A stretch of 64,000 bases of DNA from Monomorium pharaonis (Eukaryota > Arthropoda > Insecta > Hymenoptera > Formicidae). Positions 25,150-38,400 of the stretch are shown in pieces (within the stretch, counting starts at the first letter, position 1; the number at the start of each line of letters is the position of its first letter). The position numbers were made by a program, and so were the translations under genes. The stretch spans positions 31,439,046 through 31,503,045 of the forward strand of contig NC_050469.1 in NCBI RefSeq assembly GCF_013373865.1, given 5' to 3'. The notes beneath the pieces were generated by a model, which was not told the origin of the DNA, did not search any database, and worked only from the letters and a program-made list of their open reading frames with translations.

Positions 25150-28100
25150 CGTAAGTGAGTGAGTGAGTGAGGAGTGAGCAAGAAGTGAGCCGGGAGTGAG
25201 CCGGGAGTGAGCGAGGAGTGAGCCGGGAGTGAGCGAGGAGTGAGCCGGGAGTGAGCCGGGAGTGAGCCGGGAGTGAGCCAGGAGTGAGCCAGGAGTGAGT
25301 GAGTGAGTGAGCGAGGAGTGAGCGAGGAGTGAGCCGGGAGTGAACCGGGAGTGAGCCGGGAGTGAGCCGGGAGTGAGTAAGGAGTGAGTGAGTGAGTGAG
25401 CCGGGAGTGAGTAAGGAGTGAGTGAATGAGTGAATGAGAGTGAGTGAAGAGTGAGTGAGGAGTAAGTGAATAAGTGAGTGAGTGAGTGAGTGAGTGAGGA
25501 GTGAGCGAGGAGTGAGCCGGGAGTGAGCCGGGAGTGAGTCGGGAGTGAGCCGGGAGTGAGCCGAGAGTGAACCGGGAGTAAGCCGGGAGTGAGCCGAGAG
25601 TGAACCGGGAGTAAGCCGGGAGTGAGCCGGGAGTGAGCCGGGAGTGAGTCGGGAGTGAGTCGGGAGTGAGCCGGGAGTGAGCCGGGAGTGAACCGGGAGT
25701 GAGCCGGGAGTAAGCCGGGAGTGAGCCGGGAGTGAGCCGGGAGTAAGCCGGAAGTGAGCCGGGAGTGAGTCGGGAGTGAGTCGGGAGTGAGCCGGGAGTG
25801 AGCCGGGAGTGAACCGGGAGTAAGCCGGGAGTGAGCCGGGAGTGAGTCGGGAGTGAGCCGGGAGTGAGCCGGGAGTGAGCCGGGAGTGAGTAAGGAGTGA
25901 GTGAGTGAGTGAATGAGAGTGAGTGAGGAGTGAGTGAGAAGTAAGTAAATGAGTGAGTGAGTGAGCGAGGAGTGAGCGAGGAGTGAGCCGGGAGTGAACC
26001 GGGAGTAAGCCAGGAGTGAGCCGGGAGTGAACCGGAAGTAAGCCGGGAGTGAGCCGGGAGTGAGTCGGGAGTGAGCCGGGAGTGAGTAAGGAGTGAGTGA
26101 GTGAGTGAATGAGAGTGAGTGAAGAGTGAGTGAGGAGTAAGCCGGGAGTGAGCCGGGAGTGAGCCGGGAGTGAGCCGGGAGTGAGCCGGGAGTGAGTCGG
26201 GAGTGAGCCGGGAGTGAGCCGAGAGTGAACCGGGAGTAAGCCGGGAGTGAGCCGGGAGTGAGCCGGGAGTGAGCCGGGAGTGAGTCGGGAGTGAGTCGGG
26301 AGTGAGTCGGGAGTGAGCCGGGAGTGAGCTGGGAGTGAACCGGGAGTGAGCCGGGAGTAAGCCGGGAGTGAGCCGGGAGTGAGCCGGGAGTAAGCCGGAA
26401 GTGAGCCGGGAGTGAGTCGGGAGTGAGTCGGGAGTGAGCCGGGAGTGAGCCGGGAGTGAGCCGGGAGTAAGCCGGGAGTGAGCCGGGAGTGAGTCGGGAG
26501 TGAGCCGGGAGTGAGCCGGGAGTGAGCCGGGAGTGAGTAAGGAGTGAGTGAGTGAGTGAATGAGAGTGAGTGAGGAGTGAGTGAGAAGTAAGTGAATGAG
26601 TGAGTGAGTGAGTGAGTGAAGTGAGGAGTGAGCCGGGAGTGAGCCGGGAGTAAGCCGGGAGTGAGTCGGGAGTGAGCCGGGAGTGAGCCGGGAGTGAGCC
26701 GGGAGTGAGCCCTGAGTGAGTCGGGAGTGAGCCGGGAGTGAGCCGGGAGTGAGCCGGGAGTAAGCCGGGAGTGAGCCGGGAGTGAGCCGGGAGTAAGCCG
26801 GAAGTGAGCCGGGAGTGAGTCGGGAGTGAGTCGGGAGTGAGCCGGGAGTGAGCCGGGAGTGAACCGGGAGTAAGCCGGGAGTGAGCCGGGAGTGAGTCGG
26901 GAGTGAGCCGGGAGTGAGCCGGGAGTGAGCCGGGAGTGAGCCGGGAGTGAGCCGGGAGTGAGCCGGGAGTGAGCCGGGAGTGAGCCGGGAGTGAGTCGGG
27001 AGTGAGCCGGGAGTGAGCCGGGAGTGAGCCGGGAGTGAGCCGGGAGTGAGCCGGGAGTGAGCCGGGAGTGAGCCGGGAGTGAGCCGGGAGTGAGCCGGGA
27101 GTGAGCCGGGAGTGAGCCGGGAGTGAGCGAGTGAGTGAGCGAGGAGTGAGCGAGGAGTGAGCGAGGAGTGAGCGAGGAGTGAGCCGGGAGTGAACCGGGA
27201 GTAAGCCGGAAGTGAACCGGGAGTAAGCCGGGAGTGAGCCGGGAGTGAGTCGGGAGTGAGCCGGGAGTGAGTAAGGAGTGAGTGAGTGAGTGAATGAGAG
27301 TGAGTGAGGAGTGAGTGAGGAGTAAGTGAATGAGTGAGTGAGTGAATGAGTGAGTGAGGAGTGAGCAAGGAGTGAGCCGGGAGTGAGCCGGGAGTGAGCC
27401 GGGAGTGAGTCGGGAATGAGCCGGGAGTGAGCCGGGAGTGAGTAAGGAGTGAGTGAGTGAGTGAATGAGAGTGAGTGAGGAGTGAGTGAGGAGTAAGTGA
27501 ATGAGTGAGTGAGCGAGGAGTGAGCGAGGAGTGAGCGAGGAGTGAGCCGGGAGTGAGCCGGGAGTGAGCCGGGAGTGAGCCGGGAGTGAGTATGGAGTGA
27601 GTGAGTGAGTGAATGAGAGTGAGTGAGGAGTGAGTGAGGAGTAAGTGAATGAGTGAGTGAGCGAGGAGTGAGCGAGGAGTGAGCCGGGAGTGAGCCGGGA
27701 GTGAGCCGGGAGTGAGCCGGGAGTGAGCCGGGAGTAAGCCGGAAGTGAGCCGGGAGTGAGTCGGGAGTGAGTCGGGAGTGAGCCGGGAGTGAGCCGGGAG
27801 TGAACCGGGAGTAAGCCGGGAGTGAGCCGGGAGTGAGTCGGGAGTGAGCCGGGAGTGAGCCGGGAGTGAGCCGGGAGTGAGCCGGGAGTGAGCCGGGAGT
27901 GAGCCGGGAGTGAGCCGGGAGTGAGCCGGGAGTGAGTCGGGAGTGAGCCGGGAGTGAGCCGGGAGTGAGCCGGGAGTGAGCCGGGAGTGAGCCGGGAGTG
28001 AGCCGGGAGTGAGCCGGGAGTGAGTATGGAGTGAGTGAGTGAGTGAATGAGAGTGAGTGAGGAGTGAGTGAGGAGTAAGTGAATGAGTGAGTGAGCGAGG

Positions 28101-29167
28101 AGTGAGCGAGGAGTGAGCCGGGAGTGAGCCGGGAGTGAGCCGGGAGTGAGCCGGGAGTGAGCCGGGAGTGAGCCGGGAGTGAGCCGGGAGTGAGCCGGGA
28201 GTGAGTCGGGAGTGAGCCGGGAGTGAGCCGGGAGTGAACCGGGAGTAAGCCGGGAGTGAGCCGGGAGTGAGTCGGGAGTGAGCCGGGAGTGAGCCGGGAG
28301 TGAGCCGGGAGTGAGCCGGGAGTGAGCCGGGAGTGAGCCGGGAGTGAGCCGGGAGTGAGCCGGAGTGAGTCGGGAGTGAGCCGGGAGTGAGCCGGGAGTG
28401 AGCCGGGAGTGAGCCGGGAGTGAGCCGGGAGTGAGCCGGGAGTGAGCCGGGAGTGAGCCGGGAGTGAGCCGGGAGTGAGCCGGGAGTGAGCCGGGAGTGA
28501 GCGAGTGAGTGAGCGAGGAGTGAGCGAGGAGTGAGCGAGGAGTGAGCGAGGAGTGAGCCGGGAGTGAACCGGGAGTAAGCCGGAAGTGAACCGGGAGTAA
28601 GCCGGGAGTGAGCCGGGAGTGAGTCGGGAGTGAGCCGGGAGTGAGTAAGGAGTGAGTGAGTGAGTGAATGAGAGTGAGTGAGGAGTGAGTGAGGAGTAAG
28701 TGAATGAGTGAGTGAGTGAATGAGTGAGTGAGGAGTGAGCAAGGAGTGAGCCGGGAGTGAGCCGGGAGTGAGCCGGGAGTGAGTCGGGAATGAGCCGGGA
28801 GTGAGCCGGGAGTGAGCCGGGAGTGAGTAAGGAGTGAGTGAGTGAGTGAATGAGAGTGAGTGAGGAGTGAGTGAGGAGTAAGTGAATGAGTGAGTGAGCG
28901 AGGAGTGAGCGAGGAGTGAGCGAGGAGTGAGCCGGGAGTGAGCCGGGAGTGAGCCGGGAGTGAGCCGGGAGTGAGTATGGAGTGAGTGAGTGAGTGAATG
29001 AGAGTGAGTGAGGAGTGAGTGAGGAGTAAGTGAATGAGTGAGTGAGCGAGGAGTGAGCGAGGAGTGAGCCGGGAGTGAGCCGGGAGTGAGCCGGGAGTGA
29101 GCCGGGAGTGAGCCGGGAGTGAGCCGGGAGTGAGCCGGGAGTGAGTAAGGAGTGAGTGAGTGAGTGA
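25150..29167. repeat. 4-kb minisatellite, 11-bp unit with higher-order repeats
   Basis: A tandem array of GTGAGCCGGGA (plus strand), mostly 11 bp, with single-base variants (GTGAGTCGGGA, GTGAACCGGGA, GTAAGCCGGGA, GTGAGCGAGGA). It is broken at intervals by 60-120-bp spacers of GTGA/GAGT-type 4-bp repeats. A larger period is present: the block starting GCGAGTGAGTGAGCGAGG at 27127 recurs at 28501 (1374 bp) with matching variants for several hundred bases, differing by one added 11-bp unit. Because 11 is not a multiple of 3 and the minus strand has no stops, minus-strand frames stay open for over 1300 codons. Those peptides (LTPGSLPAHSR-type) are artefacts. Confidence 0.95.
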
Positions 29168-29406
29168 AAAAGGGTGGAAGGGAGGGAGCAAACAAGGGAA
29201 CGTAACTAGATAAATATGTAGCTAGGTAGCTAGATAGCAATAAGTATGCAAGCAGTAGGTATGTATGTTGGTAGGTGTGTAGGTATGTATGTATGTATAA
29301 TTAAACTTTAAATTTTTTTATTTAAAATTGCAGAAGACGTTTGATTAATGTAAACGAAAGATAGAGAAAATCAAATTGCAATTATTATTATTTTTAAAGT
29401 AAAAAG

Positions 29407-29443
29407 TCAAATTACACGCAGCGCGCGCTTGTAATGTTCTAGT
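29407..29443 (+). mobile_element. Possible Helitron-type 3' end beyond the 4-kb array
   Basis: An imperfect hairpin TACACGC...GCGCTTGTA followed within about 10 bases by CTAGT. Together with sequence left of the array (24781 onward, beginning TCAGACATAAAAATATG) this could bound one large Helitron carrying the minisatellite. The proposed 5' end is preceded by C, not A, which weakens the case. Confidence 0.3.
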
Positions 29444-29797
29444 ACATGTATAATAGTATATATAATACTAAGAAGAAAAAAATGTAATACATAGATCTAG
29501 CTTACTAGAAGTTCAGAATTCGAAAGATGATTAAACACATAACTCTATTTTAAAACAATATATTATCTATTACCGATTATCTTTTTAATAATTCATGTTA
29601 TAATGTATATTTGTATACGAATGTATGTGGCATATAATGCTAATCGATTGTCGATATTTTATATCCAGAAAAAATAATCAAAGAAATAATTTTAGCAGAA
29701 AAATATAGAATTTAAAAGTAATTTTTTTAATTTTCTCAAATATCAATAAATTCTCGTGATTTTTAAGATTAAAAAAGAAATTTTTCAAGGGGAGAAA

Positions 29798-29906
<109 letters not shown>

Positions 29907-30373
29907 GCTTTTGAGCATCAACATCTGATTATGTTTCAAGATTGATGAAAATTGATGTATCACTTAATATCAGTTCATAGTATAGCAATATAGAGAAACT
30001 AGAGATAGTAAAAATCACACAAAAAATATTCAGCACTGAGATCTGCTGCAGACCGATGTAGGCAAACTTATTTTTATATTTAAAAAAAGAGATTCTTTGA
30101 AATTGCAGATTTTGAAATTCAGTTCTTTCGAGTAAATACTCTGATTATACATTATGAAAAAAGAATGCTTTCTGGAAATTTTTTTTCTTGCAAAGTTCAT
30201 CATGACAAGCGTTTCAGTTAATGTGCATATTCAATAAGTAAGTAGGATTATTTTTGTAGGAAATAAAGCAAATGACATGATGTATTCAAAATTCATTTTA
30301 TGTTAAATCCGTGTAAGAGACACGTCGTAACAGAGTATATTTTTCTGCTCGAATCAGTTTTAGAAAACCGTCG

Positions 30374-30420
30374 ACACACACGCGCGCACGCACACACACA
30401 CACGCATACACACACACACA
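30374..30420. repeat. (CA)n microsatellite
   Basis: Imperfect CA repeat with CG and TA interruptions. Confidence 0.85.
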
Positions 30421-30960
30421 GTCAATTATGTCTTATTTACATACATTCATCGTTGCGGACCGAAGAGTCGCATAACGTAAGTATACGTACCGTAAATATC
30501 ACTGTTCTAAATCGCCGTAAAATTCTCATTCAACGATAACCGATAAATTATTATTATGTGTAACGTTTATCTCCACACTTATCGATCCCTGTTTTGTTAA
30601 TCAAGATTAAGACAAACTTGACCTAAGAAATAACCGGAGGAGTAATTCATGCACGTATCTGTAATCTTAAAAATTCTCAATACCTGCATTGGCTATCTTG
30701 AATTATGATGTCACAAAAATATGTTTAACTTTCTAGAAGAATAAAAAATTAAATACAATAACTGTTAAAATATCTTTAAAATATTAAATATTATTGTTTT
30801 AACTAAATCAAAAGCTTTTTTTTCTCTTTCTCTCAGAGACAAATTTCTTTTTCTGGGAAAAAGAAAAGTTCTAAATAATTTTTATTTTCAATAATTTTAT
30901 TAATTATACTCCTTTAGGAATGACATCATAATTTAGAATAATGTGGGTATTTTTAATATT

Positions 30961-30979
30961 ATCATCATCATCATCATCA
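30961..30979. repeat. (ATC)n microsatellite
   Basis: Six ATC/TCA units. Confidence 0.9.
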
Positions 30980-31392
30980 GAACCATGCAAAGAATTTTCG
31001 GGATTCTGATGCAAAATAAAGATAAAACTTATTCATGAATTTATGTGTGTGTATATTCTCTTCGTAAATAAGTATTTATTTTCTTGGGACGTACATTATA
31101 TAACTTTCTTGATATACATACACTTTTCGTAGTTAAAGAACTAAAAAATAAAAAGTAATATAAAAAAACATATCATTGTTCTCTAATTTTTCTCTATCAT
31201 TGAACAAAAACCTTAAAAGCAAAAAACTTAAATAATATCAATATATCAATATAATTAATAATGACTTATCAGGCAAGAAATTGACAGGAAATTATTGCCA
31301 AATTACAGAAAACTATTATAAAAAACTAAGTATGACAATAAAGATTTCATTAAATGCAATTAATTTAATTCAATGTAAATTATTAGCTATTT

Positions 31393-31813
31393 GCCTATTT
31401 GTCTTTGTCCACTTATTCATCTAAATATAAGTGTCTATCGATTCGCCTAACTACTTTATGAATTATAAATAATTATTAAGCATTAATTTAGATAGAAAAA
31501 ATTATATCTTAATCAAAATTTCAGGGCCCCTTAACACTCGGGGTTCTCCTGTTGCGGTACATACGCTGTACGCCCTTTTTTGCACGGCTCTGATAATCTT
31601 GTATTTACAAACGCACAAAAGAATTAGCTCCTCTTACAGCCATTGATATCGGTAAGTATCGGTAAGTACACAGATCTCAACGTTTCTTCTTCTAGAATTC
31701 CTTCTTTTCTCGCATTACATTCCTCGTCTCTCATTGTCCCATGAACAGTTCGCCTATTTGCCTTTGTCTACTTATTCATCTAAATATAACTGTCTATTGA
31801 TTCACCTTAGCTA
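31393..31813. repeat. Dispersed direct repeat pair of about 61 bp
   Basis: The stretch beginning CCTATTTGTCTTTGTCCACT at 31393-31453 recurs at 31752-31813 with about 8 differences. Between them is a less AT-rich segment (31520-31740) with no recognised gene. The copies may be remnants of terminal direct repeats or a local duplication. Confidence 0.7.
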
Positions 31814-32759
31814 GTTGTCTCTATCTACACGCCTATCTATATGTTATAAGTTGTTCCCTACGTCATTACAAAGTATGTACAAATTTTCGAAGAATCACTC
31901 ATTTTTTTAAATATTCATAGGCCACGGATTGTACAGGGATTAAGGGAGTGAATTTCTATGGTCACCTCTCAATTGTAATTACTCGCATCGTTCAGATAAT
32001 CGCGTGCCTATTAGAATTACTTGGTATAATTGGGCAAGTTTTTTTTTCGTAGTTTCTATCAGTCAAATTTTTCGTCGTGGTGATACGGATGTCATTTTTG
32101 AGCACGGGACTTACAATATGAAATTACGATATAATAATAAAATTTCGACAATTATCAGATGAAAAAAACAGTACAAAGTATATTCCTCTTATTTATCAAA
32201 ACAAAATTATAATATTTCTTCTTTTTGTTTTAGAAACAAGTGTTATATGATTAATGCCGCGGTCGTATTAATGGATGGCTGAGTAAGCTATAACCCAGGG
32301 AAAAAATTTTAGAAATTTTTTTATTAAGCATTAAAAAACATTTCTAAAAATTTAAAAATATTTAAAAAAAATTTATATCTAAAAAATTAAATTTAACATA
32401 AATAAGATTTTTTTTTAAACAAGAAAGAAGAGATCTCGAAAAATCAATTTTGTAAGTTCATGAATTGTGTCAAATTTTGGTGCATATTTGATAAGAAAGT
32501 AGGATTATAAAATATAAATAATAATAATTTTAACAATTTTTCATCTAATATAACTCCTGAAAAAAGTTACTCAAATGATATTACATTTTAAAAAAGATTT
32601 AAAATATTTCGGCCTTCAATCCCAATCATATTAATGCGGTACTGCGTACAATATATTGATCGTTTTAAACTGGTCATGTCTGCAAATTAATATCCACTCA
32701 ATAAATAATACAATAATGTTAAATATAATTTTTTAAACTTAATAGATAAAATTTTTAGT

Positions 32760-33360
32760 GAGTAATTAAGAGGTCTTCGAACGTATCTTTCATCCTCCGC
32801 GCGTGTAAGAAACGTCCGACGATTATGTCACTCTGCCCTGAGGATTTTTATGTTGACGATAAGTAGAAATTCGATTAGCGTTACGCGCCGACGAATCAGC
32901 GAATCTCAAGCTCTCTGATATCAAGCATTTTCATCATACGCGATAATAAATCAATCGCAATCACTCGATCGACATTTACGTCAAAACATTAGAATCACAC
33001 TACATTGCCGCACTCTTACACATACATACATGCTTTTTTCGTTACTTGTTACTTATACTTTCAGTAATGTAATCTCAATCGTTAAAAAGCTAAATTACGC
33101 GCTACAAAATTGCCTCTGGCCGAGGCATTCCGGTGATAAAGCTAGTCTACGATCGTGACAGCCTCAGTATCCTCCGATTAATCGTGAATCCGAAGATCAT
33201 GCAATGATAAGTTTCCTGCGCATTGCGCGTACGTATCGTCGTACTTTCTCTCATTCGCTGATTAAGGCTCGCTAGGACTCTAATTGAGTCTCGATCGACG
33301 AGACGGTGCCTTGTCATCTCTCGATATTAGAACACGATGTGCAATTGTCCCAATTTATCT
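32760..33360. other. Moderately GC-rich intergenic block
   Basis: A 600-bp stretch with many CpG dinucleotides about 1 kb beyond the 3' end of the hexosaminidase gene. There is no convincing open frame, splice pair or RNA structure. It may be a promoter or conserved non-coding DNA for a gene outside my recognition. Confidence 0.3.
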
Positions 33361-34331
33361 CAATCATGCATTATCATGCAATATAATGCGATTAAATTAT
33401 TAATATATAACAAAATACTGTTCCGAATTCTAACGTCGTCAAATCGACAAATGAAAAAGGACAAATCTTGACATTTGTTGAAAAGCAAATATTGCGTTGG
33501 AAAAAAACATCTTTGAAAGGATTTATTTTTGTACTTTAACGCAGCAGAGATTGAGATCAAAAAACAGTTTAACGGATAACGTCATAATATTAACTTCGTT
33601 GCAATAATTCACAAACGTCACATTTTTCTCCGACATCAAACTTACTCTTAAAGCAGCGATATTTTTAAATATCGAGAGAGAAATTAAATCCGCGACATTC
33701 ATGATCTGCGACATACAGTTTGGACTTCAAACGATCCTATGCACGATAATTACAAAAACATCGCAAAAACATCGATAAAATTTTCATGGTTTCACCTGAT
33801 TACAATCATTTAATTTGTTAAGCAAACGCTTATAAAACTAAGCTTGCGTAAAGATTGACTTTAAACCTCTTCATAAGAGGTTTATTTGTTCTACGTCATT
33901 CAGTCATGCGTATTGGTTTAAAATTACGACTTATCCGCCATCGCTTGCGTAATCTCGCTTTATCGTGTTTGCTTATACATTACATACGTAGAGAGACTTC
34001 ATGGTTATTCGCTATATCGATGTTGGTCACGGAACGGCTCGAAAACTTCGGCATTCGTTTCTCACGAGCGGAAGAGTCGTCAAGTAACTTATCGAGCAGG
34101 AACGATTGTCAGTTTCGTCGGCAGGATGTGCATCATCGAAAGGTCCCATGGATCACGAGTATGTGTTGTCATTACGCGTTGAATGAGATCGATTTCGACC
34201 AACAGAGTTTGCGATCGACGTCGTCGTTTCGTGTGACGCCCTGTTTTTACACGTTTATCATCGTCGCAAGTACAATACTCGTGGAACGACTGCTGGTTAG
34301 TTATTACAGTTATCAAATCTCTAACGATCGG

Positions 34332-35453
34332 TCAGAGACATTTTCCGGGGTTCTGAGAACACCATTGCGGCCACATAGATTCCGTCTTAATACCTCTGCT
34401 GTTCAAAACTTCAATGTGCATGGCTAGTCTAGTATAAACATTTTCATCCGTGGAGTAACTGTTCGTTGGCAGATCACTCCTAGAAACAAAATTTCTGGTG
34501 AAAACTCTAACTTTTAAACAGAATTGCTTTTTTAAATCTTTATTATATGATATTATTTACCACAATCGTTCAGCGAATGCTGACGCCCTGGGCCATAGTC
34601 GAGGTCCTAAGGACGATTGTCCAGTCTGCTCGCTCCAGATCGCTGCCTCACCACCAAGCACTAAAGGTAACTGCTGCGGTAGATAGTCTTTCCATGGACG
34701 GTGATTGTAAACAGTCTGCCAGGTGCGGTATTCGCCGCACGCGGCTTCACCGCTCTCTCGCCATCTACCAAAGCCGCAGTCCAGGTACCAAGCGTCAACA
34801 TGCGACAGAATCACCCGGAAGCCATCCTCCAGCAGGTCCGGCGTTTCCGGCCAGTTGCTGCCACCCCAGGATTGTATTACGTGGATCTTCTGATCGAAAT
34901 ACATCGTAATGTAAGGCCTCTTGGTTAATGGTGAGCTCCACAGGATAACCGCCTTCGGCACCTTGTCGCGATTCGCCCGAATCAGTCGCTGTAGCATCTT
35001 TGTTTCGAATTCCGCCCAAAGTGCGTGATGATCCGTCATGTTTTGCGCCTGCATGGCCAGGGTGATGTTGCCGTATTGTGCCCAACATTCGAGATTTACT
35101 TCATCACCGCCAAGATGCACCAAATCGCGTACTTCAGTGAGATCCAATAGTTCCCGGTACAAGCCTTCAAGTATCCGATACGAGTGTTCATTTATAGGGT
35201 TTAACTGGCCGCAATTTGGCTCGCCACAGTACGACGACCACGGCTGCTGATCCACACACAAAGCCAGCTCACCGAAACCGTGTTCTGCACCTGATTATTA
35301 TAAAAATTATTATAAAAATGTCGTAAAAATATTAATTTAATTATAAATACAAGAATTAATGTTGTAAAAATCACCATCCAAAAAACCTATGTATTATCTA
35401 TATATTAGGGAGGCCAGAAACATTTTATATCATTTCCATAAATAATGTAAATA

Positions 35454-35496
<43 letters not shown>

Positions 35497-38400
35497 TTGA
35501 TTTGTTACTTTTATTTTTCATGATTATATTTTATTAATAATATAAATTGCCATTATTTTCTATAATACTCGTCTATTTATTCATTATTTTTTATATTTTT
35601 TTCTCAAAGAAGTTAATCGGTTATTTACTTGACAATGTAAATTGTAACATGACAATGATCGAACGCATATATAGCTAAACAGATGCAACAGAAAATTGAA
35701 GAAGAGCTGGAAAAGTATCTCCTCTTTCATCATATTCGCTCTATCGGAGTATTAACTTTTCCGATCATTGGAGCATTTCTTATAAAGAAAAAATTTTGTA
35801 AGAGCAAGGTAGTCGAATTGCCTTATTTATATTTTTTGGATTGAAGACAATTTTTTGAGAAGAAGAGTTAAAAAAATTAATAAACAAGTGGATAATAAAA
35901 AAAAAACACAAAAAATGATTATGAATTTATTATTGAATAAATAATAAATCTATATAAATAAAAATGTAAATGGTTGTTCTTCATCTAAGATCTCCGTAAG
36001 TTTTTCACCGATTGCTTTGAAATTTTGACACAATGTTGCATTCGAAAACGGAAGTGTTCTTATGGGGTTTGATTTTGGATATACCGATGTTTCAAAAATG
36101 ATGGCCATAATTTTAATGTAAAAAATAGTTTTTTATTAATATTATTAAAATTTTGACACATTGAGACGGGGAAAGACCGGGAGAGACGGATAGAGACCGG
36201 GAGAGACGGAGTGAGACCGGGAGAGACGAGAAGAGACCAGGAGAGACGGGGAGAGACAGGAGAGACCGGGAGAGGCGAAAAATATTTCTATTGTGTTTAA
36301 ATTAAGATAATAAGAAAAATAAGGATGGCTGTTATTTTATTGAAAAAAAAGGAACTTATTTAAAACAGTCTTTTGAATGGATTTCTAAATCCATGGCAGC
36401 TTTTAGAAAAAAAAGTTAGAAGTACGTGAATAAATGAATATTAGATTTATTAAAAATAGAAAAATACTTATTCAAAAATAAAATAAAAAGAGCAACAGTA
36501 AAGCAAGGCTCTTAAAAGTTAAACAACAAAAGCAAAGAAAATTTAAAAAAAACGTAGCACAAGAATAGAGAGCCACAGCAACGCGTGGCAGGGCATAGCT
36601 AGTTATATTATTAAAACTATATTTTACAGTTACATAAAAATACTACTTTTTAATATGTTTTCTCTATTGTGATACATTTATGGAAGACTTAAAATCTCGT
36701 ATAGAACTCACCCCATTGCCATCCAGCGCCAGCGTGGGCCGGAGAATCGATCTCAACAACGATTCTGACGCCGCGTATCCTCGCGTAATCGGCTAGATCC
36801 TTTATGTCATCGGGCGTGTAGATGTGATCGCCGCTGTAGGCACCCCATCTCGCCATCTCCGGGAACTGCGTCGAATCGAACGGAAAACTCTGCGAGTCGG
36901 TGAGGTGCCAATGCAACGTGTTGAGCTTCGTGGCTGCCATACCGTCAATAACCCGCTTGAGTTCCTCGACGGGAAAAAATTGTCGGCCGGTGTCGACGAG
37001 AAGACCGCGATAAGGGAACGCAGGTTTGTCCTCGATGGTGGCCTGTGTGAGGACACGAAGAGCACCCTGTTTGCCGGCGGCCTCGTCCCACCAGATCAGC
37101 TGGCTGAGGGTCTCGAGGCCATGCCGCACCCCGAAGTAGCTCCTCCCCGTGATTCTAGCCTCTAAAACTTTCCCCCTTGGCGCGAGCTCCAACTTATATG
37201 ACTCGTCGGTGTCCAGAGTCAAGGTGGTGCTTCGCGCGCTGCCGGCGCTCAGGTACACGATGAACGAATCGATACCTGATCGACTTTTGGCATTCAACAC
37301 CTTGACCAGACTCCTGATGTTCCCTGCAGTTAAAGAGATGTCACACGTAAGCAGAAGCAGCGATTTTTTCTCAGTTTAATTAGTGAAGCAAAACTGAATA
37401 ATTGTTTAGAGGAATTCGCGCATTCAGGTCTGGTACATCATATAGTGAAGATGTATGTAAAGTCAATCAAGAGAAAAAGAATCATATTTCAGAATTCTCA
37501 CACTGACAAAAAAACTGTGAGAAAAAAATTTGTGACGTTTACGACTATAATTGTATAGTAAAATAATTATAGTCAGAAATATCATTTTTATAGTAGTTAT
37601 TACTATAATATTGGTAATAATTATATGCTTGTAGTAAATGCTTAAAATGATTGTTTTACGGTACAACTTACTATATTAAAATTTCCATTTTGATTATAGC
37701 AACCATATCATAAGTTGCATAGATCAATATAATGATTATGAGAACTTTAATATATTTTAAACAATTTATATTGTTAATTAACTATAAAAATGTGGTCAGA
37801 TTTAAAAATGACTATAAATTATAGTCATATTATGGTTACCGAAAAATTTTTTTTCTCTTAGTGTACTATGTGATATGCCATACCTGAGCATGTGCATTTT
37901 GGACAGTATAATTTGCCTCAATTTTAAACAATTTTCAATTAAAAATTAATGTAATATCAACGTTTTTGTATTAAAGTTTTCGTCTCAAAATGATCTTAGG
38001 AATCTACTCTTAAACGTGTTGTTACGGATCTTCATCCATTGCATTATGATATTTGTTAATGCGAGACAAGTTATTTGAAAGTATCTCACAGAAAATTCAA
38101 AAGTCTTTCTCCTACTGTATAAGATTAATCTTAATGAAAAAGAACTGTTGTGAAACGGCTCTAATGTGTTAAGTATTAATGGCATTCTCTTTTCCTGATG
38201 CTTTTCTCAATATTTACCGATGAAAACATCCTTCGCATGCTCTAGCAGATCTTTCGTCTCCTGATCGCTTGTATTTACAGTGACAAACTCGATCTGCTGA
38301 AGATGCAAGATAACACTGTCATCGCCGAGGATGACGTTCTCGGTCGGTCTGGGCCACAGCAGTCGAGTGTTCCCTCCGCAATGCGCGGTGCAAGTCGCCA

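Noticed and set aside
25150..29167. CRISPR-like regular repeats
   Set aside because: Units are contiguous with no unique spacers and the context is animal nuclear DNA; it is a minisatellite.
24918..29240. Minus-strand open frames of 1440 and 1353 codons (LTPGSLPAHSRLTPGS-type repeats)
   Set aside because: Product of an 11-bp tandem repeat with no stop on that strand; two overlapping frames give the same kind of peptide, which a real gene would not.
33855..34427. 190-codon plus-strand frame
   Set aside because: Overlaps antisense the last fdl exon and its likely 3' untranslated region; no recognisable domain.
34547..35250. Plus-strand open frames over the hexosaminidase exon
   Set aside because: Antisense shadows of a GC-rich coding exon whose minus-strand frame has the GH20 motifs.
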